From positions 138,026-193,171 of the forward strand of contig NZ_MHXN01000006.1 in NCBI RefSeq assembly GCF_001824475.1: a DNA stretch of 55,146 nucleotides, in the 5' to 3' direction. Position numbers and translations under genes: made by a program. The stretch is from Phenylobacterium sp. RIFCSPHIGHO2_01_FULL_69_31. GTDB lineage: Bacteria > Pseudomonadota > Alphaproteobacteria > Caulobacterales > Caulobacteraceae. The notes beneath the pieces were generated by a model. That model was not told the DNA's origin and ran no database searches. It worked only from the letters and a program-made list of their open reading frames with translations. How positions within the stretch are numbered: the first letter of the stretch is position 1; each line of letters opens with the position of its first letter. This document shows, in pieces, positions 26,409 to 34,123 of the stretch.

Positions 26409-27209
26409 TCAGGCGGCTCGGCCGAACTCCACGGCCGAGACCACCACATCCATGACCGTGTCGCGAAAGGCGACGACGGCCGGTTCGCCCGGGGCGGCGC
26501 CGGCGGCCACCATCAGGGGCAGAAGGTGTTCCTCGCGCGGGTGGGCTTCGCGGCCATGCGGCGCGGAGTCCCAGCGGGCGAGGGCCGCCTCGCGGCCGGT
26601 CGGGTCGGTCACGGCCGCTTCGAGCCATCGGTCGAACGCCGCCGAGCGTTCGGTGAAGGCGGGCGAGAAGCCGCGCATGTTGTGCCAGCTCATGCCCGAG
26701 CCCACGATCAGCACGCCTTCATCCCGCAGGGGGCTGAGGGCCCGGCCCGCGGCCAGGTGGGCCTTGGGGTCAAGGTCCGCCTTGAGCGAGAGCTGGACGA
26801 CGGGGATGTCGGCGTCGGGCGTGACCAGCTTCAGCGGCACGAAGACGCCGTGGTCCCAGCCGTGGCCGGCGTCCTCGGCCGAGGCGATGCCCGCCTCGCC
26901 GAGGAGCCGGCGGACCCGATGCGCCAGGGTGGGGGACCCCGGCGCGTCGAAGGTCAGCTGGTAGGTGTGCGGTGGGAAGCCGTAGTAGTCGTAGTCGAGG
27001 GCGGGGCGCTCCGCCGTGCCGGCGGTGAAGACCTCGGCCTCCCAGTGGCCCGAGACCACCAGGATGGCCTTGGGGCGTTCCGGCAGGCTCGGGATGAGGC
27101 CTTGCAGGTAGGCCGCGGTCCGGTCCCAGGTGTCGGCTGGGCCCCGACCCCACTCCATGAAGAAGCAGGGGCCCGCGCCGTGGGGGAGGAAGACGGTGGG
27201 CAGGGTCAT
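26409..27209 (-). CDS. DODA-type extradiol ring-opening dioxygenase
   Basis: A 266-residue LigB/DODA-superfamily enzyme that opens catechol-type rings with an active-site metal. Family motifs are the N-terminal PTVFLPHGAGPCFFMEW, VVSGHWEAEVFTA, the central HGWDHGVFVPLKL and GSGMSWHNMRGF. The expected metal ligands include the histidines in LPHGAG and HGWDHG. Full length. It is last in a minus-strand operon with FMN reductase and DoxX genes, itself divergent from a LysR regulator, which suggests handling of aromatic or quinone compounds. The exact substrate is unknown. Confidence 0.92.
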   Translation of the reverse strand: MTLPTVFLPHGAGPCFFMEWGRGPADTWDRTAAYLQGLIPSLPERPKAILVVSGHWEAEVFTAGTAERPALDYDYYGFPPHTYQLTFDAPGSPTLAHRVRRLLGEAGIASAEDAGHGWDHGVFVPLKLVTPDADIPVVQLSLKADLDPKAHLAAGRALSPLRDEGVLIVGSGMSWHNMRGFSPAFTERSAAFDRWLEAAVTDPTGREAALARWDSAPHGREAHPREEHLLPLMVAAGAAPGEPAVVAFRDTVMDVVVSAVEFGRAA

Positions 27210-27235
27210 GGCTCGATACCTGGGACCTTCCGGGG

Positions 27236-27811
27236 TCAGGCCGCCTTCGCGGCCGGGGCTTCGCCGATGATCTTCTCGACCCAGGCGGCGAACTGGACGC
27301 CGTAGGACTTGAGGAACTCGGCCGTGCCCTCGTTGATCAGCTCGCCGGCGTCGTCGAACAGCCCGAAGGCGTTGCCCACATAGGCTTCCTGGCTAAGCAG
27401 GGGGACGTTGAGGAACACGAGCGACTGGCGCAGGTGGTGGTTCGCGCCGAACCCGCCGATGGCGCCGGGCGAGACGCTGATCACCGCGCCGGGCTTGCCG
27501 TTCCAGACGCTGGAGCCATAGGGGCGAGAGCCAACGTCGATGGCGTTCTTCAGCACGCCGGGGACCGAGCGGTTGTACTCGGGCGTGACGAAGAGGACGG
27601 CGTCGGCCGCGGCGATCTGCTCGCGGAACCGCACCCACTGGGCCGGCGGGTCGGATTCCAGGTCCTGGTCGAAGTGCGGCAGGTCGCCGATCTCGACGAT
27701 ATTGAACTTCAGGTTCGGGGCCAGGGCGGCGAAGGCCTTGGCCAGCTTGCGGCTGACGCTGTCCTTGCGGAGCGAGCCGACGACGACGGCGACGTTGCGG
27801 ACTTGGGTCAT
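27236..27811 (-). CDS. NADPH-dependent FMN reductase (ChrR/YieF-like)
   Basis: A 191-residue flavodoxin-fold reductase. The phosphate-binding loop VVVGSLRKDSVSRKLAKAF opens the protein, and TPEYNRSVPGVLKNAIDVGSR is the signature of the NADPH-dependent FMN reductase family. Such enzymes reduce quinones, azo dyes or chromate by two electrons, preventing redox cycling. ATG 27811 matches the family start; longer frames upstream overlap DoxX and are not used. It lies between doxX-like (37-base gap) and dioxygenase (26-base gap) genes. Confidence 0.93.
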   Translation of the reverse strand: MTQVRNVAVVVGSLRKDSVSRKLAKAFAALAPNLKFNIVEIGDLPHFDQDLESDPPAQWVRFREQIAAADAVLFVTPEYNRSVPGVLKNAIDVGSRPYGSSVWNGKPGAVISVSPGAIGGFGANHHLRQSLVFLNVPLLSQEAYVGNAFGLFDDAGELINEGTAEFLKSYGVQFAAWVEKIIGEAPAAKAA

Positions 27812-27848
27812 GACAGTTTTCCTTTGCGAGAGGGGAGGTTGTCGGGGT

Positions 27849-28268
27849 TCAGGCGTGCGCCAGGCGCTGCCGGGCGGCGCGTAGGCCGTCCAGGCTGTAG
27901 GCGCCGGCGCCGGTCGTGCTGAGCAGCAGGAAGATGAAGGTGAACAGGATCGCCGGCTCACCGCCGTTCAGGACCGGGTAGAAGCTCGAAGGCGCGTGGA
28001 ACATGAAGTAGGCCACCGCCATCTGGCCCGAGGCGACGAAGGCGGCCGGGCGGGTGAAGAGGCCCAGCACGACGAGGGCGCCGGTGACGACCTCGATGAC
28101 CGCGCCGATGCCGAAGAGGCTGAGCAGGGGCTGCATGCCCGGCTGGGCGCCTTCCGGGAAGCCGGCCAGCTTGACCAGGCCATGGCCGATGAACAGCAGG
28201 CCGGTGACGACCCGGAGCGCGGTGATCGCCTGGGGGGTGAACCGGCTCGGCGAGAGGGATTGCGACAT
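27849..28268 (-). CDS. DoxX-family membrane protein
   Basis: A 139-residue protein with four transmembrane segments. ALRVVTGLLFIGHGLVKLAGFPEG near the N-terminus, GALVVLGLFTRPAAFVASGQMAVAYFMFHAP in the middle and ILFTFIFLLLSTTGAGAYSLDGL at the end are textbook DoxX. Members are linked to redox and sulfur stress and often sit with thiol or quinone enzymes. It is the promoter-proximal gene of the operon with FMN reductase and dioxygenase. Confidence 0.92.
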   Translation of the reverse strand: MSQSLSPSRFTPQAITALRVVTGLLFIGHGLVKLAGFPEGAQPGMQPLLSLFGIGAVIEVVTGALVVLGLFTRPAAFVASGQMAVAYFMFHAPSSFYPVLNGGEPAILFTFIFLLLSTTGAGAYSLDGLRAARQRLAHA

Positions 28269-28358
28269 TTGAGGACCCTTCCTTGATCGGGTTCCGCCGG
28301 CCGTGGCCTCGGAATGACGGGAAGATGGGCCAGGGCCCTGCTGTTGATAATCCGGCCA

Positions 28359-28382
28359 GTTTGAAGGACTGTCTGTCCAAAC
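28359..28382 (+). promoter_or_regulatory. Candidate LysR binding site
   Basis: GTTTG (28359-28363) and CAAAC (28378-28382) form an inverted repeat with inner partial symmetry (GGAC ... GTCC) in the 127-base gap between the divergent DoxX and LysR genes. LysR regulators usually bind such interrupted dyads next to their own start and control the divergent operon. Location fits well; the match to the T-N11-A core is only loose. Confidence 0.45.
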
Positions 28383-28395
28383 GGGAAACAATCGC

Positions 28396-29331
28396 ATGGA
28401 CCGACTGGACGAGATTCGCGCCTTCGCCGCGGTGGCCGACGCCCGCAGCTTCACCCAGGGCGCGCGCAAGCTGGATGTCTCCGGGGCGCAGATTTCCAAG
28501 CTGGTGGCCCGGCTGGAGAACCGGCTGGGCGCGCGCCTGCTCAACCGCACAACCCGGGACGTCTCACTCACCGATACCGGCCAAGCCTACCTGGAACGCG
28601 CCCGCGACCTCCTGGAAAGCTTCGACGCGTTGGAGAGCTCGGTCCGGGACCAGAGCGGCCCGTCCGGCAATCTGAAGGTCTCGGCGCCGGTCTCTTTCGG
28701 CAAGAACCAGCTGACGCCCGCGCTGCTGGAGTTCGCCTCAGGGTGCCTGGCCGTATCCCTGGACGTGACGTTCTCGGACCGGATGGTGAACCTGGTGGAA
28801 GAGGGCTTCGACGTGGCGGTGCGGATCGGCCACCTGACCGACTCCTCGCTGGTGGCCCGCCGCTTGGCGGCCGTGCGGATGATCACCTGCGCCTCGCCCG
28901 ACTATCTTGCCGGCGCCGGAACCCCGTGGACGCTGGAGGACATGGCGGCGCATGAGGCCGTGCTGGATACCAACGCCCGCGATCCCACGCTCTGGCGCTT
29001 CGGGCGCAAGGGCGAGGCGCAGGAGGTGCGGGTGCACGGCCGCCTGCGGTTCAACGGCGCCGAGGCCTGCGTGGAGGCGGCCGTGAAGGGCTTCGGCATC
29101 ATCCGCACCCCGGCCTTCGCCGCCGCCGAGGAAATGCGCGCCGGCCGCCTCGTGCCGCTGCTCTGCAATTTCGAGCCGGAGGAAATCCACGTGCACGCGG
29201 TCTACCCGCACGCGCGGCACCTGGCGGCCAAGGTGCGCGCCTTCGTGGACTTCCTCGCCCAGCGGTACGCGGGCGAGCCGGAGTGGCACCAGGGCTGGGG
29301 CGACCGGCACCCCTCGCCAGAGCCGGCCTGA
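28396..29331 (+). CDS. LysR-family transcriptional regulator
   Basis: A 311-residue regulator. The N-terminal winged helix-turn-helix reads DEIRAFAAVADARSFTQGAR then VSGAQISKLVARLENRLGARLLNRTTR, typical of the family; residues about 90-300 are the co-inducer domain with the strand VGEx-like RIGHLTDSSLVARRLA. It belongs to the group that often controls divergent FMN reductase, DoxX or quinone genes. It probably regulates itself and the doxX-like operon from the dyad in the shared intergenic region. Effector unknown. Confidence 0.93.
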   Translation: MDRLDEIRAFAAVADARSFTQGARKLDVSGAQISKLVARLENRLGARLLNRTTRDVSLTDTGQAYLERARDLLESFDALESSVRDQSGPSGNLKVSAPVSFGKNQLTPALLEFASGCLAVSLDVTFSDRMVNLVEEGFDVAVRIGHLTDSSLVARRLAAVRMITCASPDYLAGAGTPWTLEDMAAHEAVLDTNARDPTLWRFGRKGEAQEVRVHGRLRFNGAEACVEAAVKGFGIIRTPAFAAAEEMRAGRLVPLLCNFEPEEIHVHAVYPHARHLAAKVRAFVDFLAQRYAGEPEWHQGWGDRHPSPEPA

Positions 29332-29343
29332 CGCAGTCCGCGG

Positions 29344-29925
29344 CTAGGCGACCGGCTTCAGGCGCCAGGCGTCTGCGTTCAGCGGCCAGTTCTCGATCCG
29401 GGAGATCCGGGGCGTCATGAAGCCCATGACGGAGGACAAGGCCATAACCATCTCGCCGGAGAAGAGCGGCCTGCCCGTCTCGACCACGCGTTTGAGATTG
29501 TTCACGATGAAAGGGCCACTAGCGACCATCTTCCCGACCTTCGTGCCCGGCAGGGCCTCGGAGATGAGCGTGAACTCGGTGCCGCCAGGTACTTCCTTGA
29601 GTTCGTACGTCGTGCGGCCGGGCTGCTCGCCTTCGATCTGCGTGAAATAGATCGTGTGGACGTAGCGGTGGGGTGGCGTGAATTCCAGCACTTCGCCGAC
29701 CACGATGGCGTTCCGCCGGTCCTTCGAGACCATCCGCATGGGACGGCCTTCGGCCAGCCCGCCCGGACCGGCGTCGCAGATCGCGCCGAAGAAGAAGGGC
29801 AGGACGGTGTCCGTCTTCACCAAGGTGTTCCAGACCGTCTCGATCGGCGCGTTGATGGTCACGCGCCAGTATTGCCGCGGGCCGTAAGGGCTGATGGCGG
29901 GATCGGAGGCGCCGGATTGCGTCAT
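29344..29925 (-). CDS. SRPBCC (AHSA1-like) domain protein
   Basis: A 193-residue protein with the START/SRPBCC fold: the opening strand and helix YWRVTINAPIETVWNTLVKTDTVLPFFFGA, GEVLEFTPPHRYVHTIYFT, the strand TTYELKEVPGGTEFTLISE and a long C-terminal helix. It probably binds a hydrophobic ligand or helps protein folding; the ligand is unknown. Its ATG overlaps the ArsR stop by four bases (ATGA), giving the common ArsR-SRPBCC pair, in which the regulator controls both genes. Confidence 0.88.
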   Translation of the reverse strand: MTQSGASDPAISPYGPRQYWRVTINAPIETVWNTLVKTDTVLPFFFGAICDAGPGGLAEGRPMRMVSKDRRNAIVVGEVLEFTPPHRYVHTIYFTQIEGEQPGRTTYELKEVPGGTEFTLISEALPGTKVGKMVASGPFIVNNLKRVVETGRPLFSGEMVMALSSVMGFMTPRISRIENWPLNADAWRLKPVA

Positions 29926-30272
29926 TGCGGTCCTTTCGTTGTTTTTGCGGCCGCTTCGGCCAGGGCCTTGATGTCGATGAGGCGGCGCCCCCAGTGGGCG
30001 GAGTACGCATCGGTCCAGCGGTCGTGGATCATCTGGATGGGCGCCGAGTTCAGGTAGAGGCGGCGGGACCGACCGTCCTTTTCGCTGAGGACGAGCCCGG
30101 CCTTCTCCAGCACAGCCAGGTGGTTCATCACCGCAATCCGCGTGACGTCGAACGCGGCGGCCAGTTCGCCGACCGCCAGCCCAGGCTTCGCCATCACAAG
30201 ATCGAGGATCCGGCGGCGATGCTCGTGCGCGAGGGCGTGGAAGACCGCGTCCATCTCGTCATTGGTAATCAT
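29922..30272 (-). CDS. ArsR-family transcriptional regulator
   Basis: A 116-residue winged helix-turn-helix repressor. AVFHALAHEHRRRILDLVMAK and VGELAAAFDVTRIAVMNHLAVLEKAGLV match the ArsR core, followed by the wing KDGRSRRLYLNS. No metal-binding ELCVCDL cysteines are present, so the signal is probably not a thiophilic metal. GTG/ATG choice: the first ATG (30272) lies inside a 24-bp palindrome, whereas ATG 30254 (MDAVFHALAHEHRR) would place the palindrome just upstream and gives a more family-like start. It is coupled to the SRPBCC gene. Confidence 0.92.
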   Translation of the reverse strand: MITNDEMDAVFHALAHEHRRRILDLVMAKPGLAVGELAAAFDVTRIAVMNHLAVLEKAGLVLSEKDGRSRRLYLNSAPIQMIHDRWTDAYSAHWGRRLIDIKALAEAAAKTTKGPQ

Positions 30273-30288
30273 GTAATTACATGATTAC
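30265..30288. promoter_or_regulatory. Perfect 24-bp palindrome, ArsR operator
   Basis: The 24 bases from 30265 to 30288 are fully self-complementary (GTAATCATGTAA followed by its reverse complement), AT-rich in a GC-rich neighbourhood, and partly repeated as ATTACAT just to the right. It covers or abuts the start of the ArsR gene. ArsR proteins bind such ATnATnnnnATnAT-type dyads to repress their own operon, so this is very likely the autoregulatory operator. Confidence 0.8.
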
Positions 30289-30326
30289 ATAATGGCCGGC
30301 CTGTCAAGTTTGCAGTGGCGCGCACG

Positions 30327-30353
30327 AAAAAGCGCCGCCCCCTCGGGCGGCGC
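30327..30353 (-). terminator. Intrinsic terminator of the paired membrane-protein operon
   Basis: A perfect 9-bp stem, GCGCCGCCC (30332-30340) with GGGCGGCGC (30345-30353) and a four-base loop, followed on the minus strand by five T residues (30331-30327). It lies 28 bases beyond the stop at 30381. This is a textbook Rho-independent terminator for transcripts coming from the right, and it insulates the ArsR operon from them. Confidence 0.88.
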
Positions 30354-30380
30354 TCAACGTGGCTCGCTACGTCGATTGGC

Positions 30381-31211
30381 CTACGCGAACGCGATCCAGC
30401 GCCCGGCGGCGGCCGTCGTCACCCAGACCAGGATGGCGGCGTAGGCGAGGGCCTTCACCGCCGGCCCGCCGCCTTCGGAGCCGCGGCCCGAACGGACGAT
30501 CTGGATGGCGGCGATGGCCAGGATCCAGGCCAGGTAGACCACGATCAGCACCTTGTTGGCGGGATCTAAGCGCGCGTAGTCGTCCGGCTTGTAGATCGCA
30601 TGGTGCAAGGCGAACTGGGTCGCGATGAGGCCGAGAAGGCCGACGAGGTACACGATCCGCGTCACGCCCTTCGTCACGAACAGGACGATCAGGGCGGCGG
30701 CGATGATGACGTGCCAAAGCCCGGGGTTCGCCAGCTTGGCGACGGCGAACACCCCGAGCGCGACGCCGAACAGCCCAAGCCCGATGGCCGCGGCGAGGCT
30801 AGCGCCCCGGCTGAGCCGGCCCTCGGCCTTCGCAGCCGGCAGACTGACGCCGTAGGTCAGGAACAGGGCGGCCGCCAGGCCCAGCATCTTCGCGGTGAAG
30901 GCTTCGGACGTGTAGAGGCGCTCGGGGTTCGACGTGCCGATCAGCACGCCAGTCGCGATCACGCCGATCACGCCGACGTTCAGCCAGGGCAGCACCCCGC
31001 GGCGGACCACGGACGGGCTTTCGTCGGTGAGGCCCGAGCCGATCAGGCGCAGGTTCAGGAGGATACTGGCGCCGCCGAGCAGAGCCAGCGACAGGATGTG
31101 CAGCACCTCCCATTGCGCGAAGTACGGCTTGATCTGTGCGCCGGGGAAGGTGTCGTCGAGCTGGGCGACCCATGGGGCGATCGCCGGGAAGAAGTCCTGC
31201 GGGCTGATCAC
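30381..31211 (-). CDS. Multi-pass membrane protein (paired, copy B)
   Basis: A 276-residue membrane protein with about seven hydrophobic segments. Residues 28-60 (FAQWEVLHILSLALLGGASI then LNLRLIGSGL) resemble a segment of the upstream gene, so the two are distant paralogs. The histidine in EVLHILS and another in ALHHAIYK lie in or near membrane helices and could bind heme, but that is speculation. I think it belongs to a domain-of-unknown-function membrane family; I do not know its role. It begins at GTG 31211, overlapping the upstream TGA (GTGA). Confidence 0.75.
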   Translation of the reverse strand: MISPQDFFPAIAPWVAQLDDTFPGAQIKPYFAQWEVLHILSLALLGGASILLNLRLIGSGLTDESPSVVRRGVLPWLNVGVIGVIATGVLIGTSNPERLYTSEAFTAKMLGLAAALFLTYGVSLPAAKAEGRLSRGASLAAAIGLGLFGVALGVFAVAKLANPGLWHVIIAAALIVLFVTKGVTRIVYLVGLLGLIATQFALHHAIYKPDDYARLDPANKVLIVVYLAWILAIAAIQIVRSGRGSEGGGPAVKALAYAAILVWVTTAAAGRWIAFA

Positions 31212-31822
31212 TGGGCCATCTCCGTCAGGTCGATCGCGCCGCGTTCCGAGACGGCGCATTCCTGGGCGACGTTGGCCCAGTGCGGGAGAGGCTTGCCGCA
31301 CTCATACCAGTCGTAGGCGATGAAGCGCCCGAACATGATCACTGCGACCCACGAGGCGATCGAGACGGCCGCTGACAGGCGCGCCTTGCCGGGCGGCTTG
31401 GGGGCCGTGTCCCACGCCGCGCGGTCCTTCTGCACCCGGTAGTGGAAGATGAAGATGTTGATCACCGCCACGGCGAGGAAGATCAGCTTCAGGCGGAACC
31501 AGAGATTATGGTAATAAAGCAATGGCTTGGCGTAGAAGAGTGCGACGCCGGTCACGATCATCAGGGCAAAGCCGAAGACGGTCAGGGGCAGCACGCGGTC
31601 GCTGATCACCGACACCGGCGTCGTCTTGAAGCCGACGCCCAGGAGGCGCAGGTCGACCAGGAAGATGGTGCCGGCGAACAGCATCAGCGAGAGGACGTGG
31701 GTGCCTTCGAGCAGGCCCCAGACGTTCAGCGTGCTGGCGAGGGCCTCGCTCCAGGACGGATCGTATTCGCCCGGGCCTTTCCCCACCTGGGTGGCCAGCC
31801 AGACCAGGAAGTCGCGTATCAC
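31208..31822 (-). CDS. Multi-pass membrane protein (paired, copy A)
   Basis: A 204-residue protein with four to five transmembrane segments. LLEGTHVLSLMLFAGTIFLV followed by DLRLLGVGF aligns with the start of the downstream gene, including the histidine and the LRL-G motif. Later segments include VFGFALMIVTGVALFYAKPLL and ASWVAVIMFGRFIAYDWYECG. Starts at GTG 31822. The layout recalls small cytochrome b561- or CopD-like membrane proteins, but I cannot confirm heme ligands. Expressed as a coupled pair with the next gene and closed by an intrinsic terminator. Confidence 0.75.
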   Translation of the reverse strand: MIRDFLVWLATQVGKGPGEYDPSWSEALASTLNVWGLLEGTHVLSLMLFAGTIFLVDLRLLGVGFKTTPVSVISDRVLPLTVFGFALMIVTGVALFYAKPLLYYHNLWFRLKLIFLAVAVINIFIFHYRVQKDRAAWDTAPKPPGKARLSAAVSIASWVAVIMFGRFIAYDWYECGKPLPHWANVAQECAVSERGAIDLTEMAQ

Positions 31823-31960
31823 CTAGTTTCCCCCGATAGCATACCGGCTTTTCTATCTCTGCCGGCGTGCGCCTCAATTGCGCATTTGCATCGGCGTCGC
31901 AATACGCCGTCGCTGGACGGGGACGCTAGGACCGGGCGGGGAACCCGGCAATACGGACGC

Positions 31961-32482
31961 TCAGGCCGCCTTGGCCAGGTCGCCCAATCCGTCGCGCAGC
32001 ATCTTGAGCCCGACCCGCAGGGCCGCCAGCCGGACGGCTGCTCGGCCAATGTCGCCGAAGCGCTCGAGCCGGTGGCATGTGGGACCATCGCGGCTGGCGC
32101 ACGCGAAGTGCACGAGACCGGCGGGGGCGCCCGGGCCGGCCTCGGAGAAGCCCGTCACGGAGACGGCGAGATCGGCGCGGGATGCGGCGACGGCGCCCTC
32201 TGCCATCGCACGGGCGCACGCTTCGGACACCGCGCCATCGGCCGTCAGCACCTCGCGCGACACGCCCAGCACCTCGTGCTTGGCGTCGTCGGAATAGGTG
32301 ACGAAGCCACGCTCGAAAGCGTGGCTCTTGCCGGGGATGTCGGTCAGGAGCGAGGCGAGCAGGCCGCCGGTGCAGCTCTCCGCCGTGGCCAGCATCAGGT
32401 CACGGTCGCAGGCGGCCTGCAGCACCTCCTGGGCGAGGCGCTCGACGTCGTCCGGAATGGCCGGGTCGAGAGCTTCGGCCAC
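31961..32482 (-). CDS. pncC: CinA-C family nicotinamide-nucleotide amidase
   Basis: A 173-residue stand-alone CinA C-terminal domain, the PncC type, which deamidates nicotinamide mononucleotide to nicotinate mononucleotide in NAD recycling. The catalytic motif TAESCTGGLLASLLTDIPG is present, then FERGFVTYSDDAKHEVLGV, VSEACARAMAEGA and AVSVTGFSEAGPG (the usual form is SVTGIAGPGGG, so this loop is slightly unusual). It starts at GTG 32482, seven bases after the hemerythrin stop, so the two are probably one operon. Confidence 0.9.
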   Translation of the reverse strand: MAEALDPAIPDDVERLAQEVLQAACDRDLMLATAESCTGGLLASLLTDIPGKSHAFERGFVTYSDDAKHEVLGVSREVLTADGAVSEACARAMAEGAVAASRADLAVSVTGFSEAGPGAPAGLVHFACASRDGPTCHRLERFGDIGRAAVRLAALRVGLKMLRDGLGDLAKAA

Positions 32483-32489
32483 GGTGTCC

Positions 32490-33008
32490 TCAGCGGGCCT
32501 TGCCGGCCAGTTCGATCTTGCGGGCCTTGAGCTGCTCGCCGATGGCCTTCAGGTCCATGTCGGACTCGCGGCACTCGGGGAAGTACTCGGTCTCTTCCTC
32601 CTCGACGTGGTGCTCGATCATCTCCTGTAACACCTTCACCTTGGCGTCGTAGTACGGATCGGACGGCGCCATGGCGTCGAGCTGGGCGATCAGGTCCTTG
32701 GCCGAGGCGTGCTCGACCTCGGCTTCGTTGACCATCTCGGCGTCGTCCACGAACTCGCGGGAAGCGGGATAGAAGACCTCCTCCTCGATCTGGGTGTGGA
32801 CCTTCAGCTCCATGCTGATCTGCTGGAAGATCGCCTGTTTCTTGGTCTCGTCCTTCTTGGCCTTCTCGTACTGCTTGAAGAGGTCTTCCACCTTGCGGTG
32901 GTCGGCCATCAGCAGGCTGACGGCGTCGTCCGGACGGGCCGAGGCGCGGCCGGACTTGGTGACGCCTGAGGACGCGGACTTGGAGGTGGAGGTTTGGGCG
33001 GTGGCCAT
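32490..33008 (-). CDS. Hemerythrin HHE-domain protein
   Basis: A 172-residue protein: a 28-residue Ser/Thr/Ala-rich N-terminal tail, then a four-helix hemerythrin fold. Ligand positions are visible as DHRKVEDLF, LKVHTQIEEEVFYP, VEHASAKDLI and MIEHHVEEEETEYFP, giving the histidines and carboxylates of a di-iron site. Such proteins bind oxygen or nitric oxide, or act as iron/oxygen sensors. ATG 33008 is the conserved-looking start; the frame is open much further upstream but antisense to the ThiO-like gene. Divergent from that gene. Confidence 0.92.
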   Translation of the reverse strand: MATAQTSTSKSASSGVTKSGRASARPDDAVSLLMADHRKVEDLFKQYEKAKKDETKKQAIFQQISMELKVHTQIEEEVFYPASREFVDDAEMVNEAEVEHASAKDLIAQLDAMAPSDPYYDAKVKVLQEMIEHHVEEEETEYFPECRESDMDLKAIGEQLKARKIELAGKAR

Positions 33009-33104
33009 GAGGCTCTCCGTGGGGCTGGTTCGGCCCAATGAACCCTCCATCGCAGCACAGGTTCCGGGGCTTGCTTTTCTTGTGGGCAGCGGCTGGTTAG
33101 GCGC

Positions 33105-34121
33105 ATGACGAACGCGCCTCGAGTCACCGTCGCCGGAGCCGGCGTGCTGGGCCTGACGACGGCGCTGGCGCTGGCGGATGCGGGCTGCGCGGTGACGGTG
33201 GCCGACCCCGGCGGGCCGAACGCCTCCAGCATTGCCGCGGGCATGATCGCCCCGGTGTTCGAGGCGGCGCTGGACGAGGGCGCGCGGCCGCATCTCGAGC
33301 TCTTGATGGCGTCGCGCGACCTGTGGCCGGGGCTGGCGCAACGGGCGGGCGTCGCCCTGGATCGGTCCGGCGCCTTGGCGGTGGGCGAGGAGCCCTGGCT
33401 GGAGAAGGTCGCGGCGGCGTTCGGCGCCCTCCAGTTGCACGCCACCGAGATCGGCGGCGACACGGCCCGCGGCCTGTGCCCGGGGCTGTCCGAGACCTTC
33501 GATAAGGCGCTGCTGACCCGCGAGGACTGGCGGGTGGATGCGCCGACCGCGATGGGGGCGCTCGCCGCCGCCGCCGCCGCCGCAGGGGTCCGCTTCGAAC
33601 GCCGGATCGTGCGCGAGCGGGGCGAGGCCGACGTGCTGGTGATCGCCACCGGAGTCGCGGCGGAACTCGCCGAACTCGGGCCGGAGCTTGCCCGGCTGTC
33701 CCCCATCAAGGGGCACATCGTCCGCGTGGCGGCGGAGGTGGCCGGGGCGACCGTGCGGGGCGAGGGGATCTACGCTGCGCCGGGCGCCGGCATGGCGTTC
33801 GGGGCGACGATGGAGCCCGGCCGTTCGGACGTGGCGGTGGAGGACGACAAGGCCGCGCCGCTGCTGGCGGCCGGCTTCAGGCTCTTTCCCGCGCTCCGCG
33901 GCGCGCCGATCCAGATGGCCGCCGGCGTGCGGGCGGCGACGCCGGACGGGCTGCCGATGGTTGGCCCCGGACGCGCGCCCGGCGTGATGCTGGCCGTGGG
34001 GTCTCGCCGGAACGGCTGGCTGCTCGCGCCCCTGGTGGCGCAGACGATCGCGGCTTGCGTGACGGGACGTGATCCCGGTTCGTTTGCGGCGCGGCTGGAT
34101 CCGGCGCGCTTTCGGGGGTGA
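33105..34121 (+). CDS. FAD-dependent amino acid oxidase (ThiO/DadA-like)
   Basis: A 338-residue DAO-family flavoprotein. The FAD-binding loop VTVAGAGVLGLTTALALADAG opens the protein, followed by PNASSIAAGMIAPVFE, a segment typical of glycine oxidases. Late motifs AAGVRAATPDGLPMVGP and RRNGWLLAPLVAQTIAA close the FAD site. Full length for the ThiO branch, but no thi genes are adjacent, so it could be a D-amino acid or glycine oxidase outside thiamine synthesis. Its stop overlaps the next gene's upstream GTG. Confidence 0.87.
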   Translation: MTNAPRVTVAGAGVLGLTTALALADAGCAVTVADPGGPNASSIAAGMIAPVFEAALDEGARPHLELLMASRDLWPGLAQRAGVALDRSGALAVGEEPWLEKVAAAFGALQLHATEIGGDTARGLCPGLSETFDKALLTREDWRVDAPTAMGALAAAAAAAGVRFERRIVRERGEADVLVIATGVAAELAELGPELARLSPIKGHIVRVAAEVAGATVRGEGIYAAPGAGMAFGATMEPGRSDVAVEDDKAAPLLAAGFRLFPALRGAPIQMAAGVRAATPDGLPMVGPGRAPGVMLAVGSRRNGWLLAPLVAQTIAACVTGRDPGSFAARLDPARFRG

Positions 34122-34123
34122 CG

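Noticed and set aside
32909..33718. Long minus-strand extension of the hemerythrin frame
   Set aside because: Antisense to the FAD-oxidase gene; the conserved hemerythrin start is at 33008.
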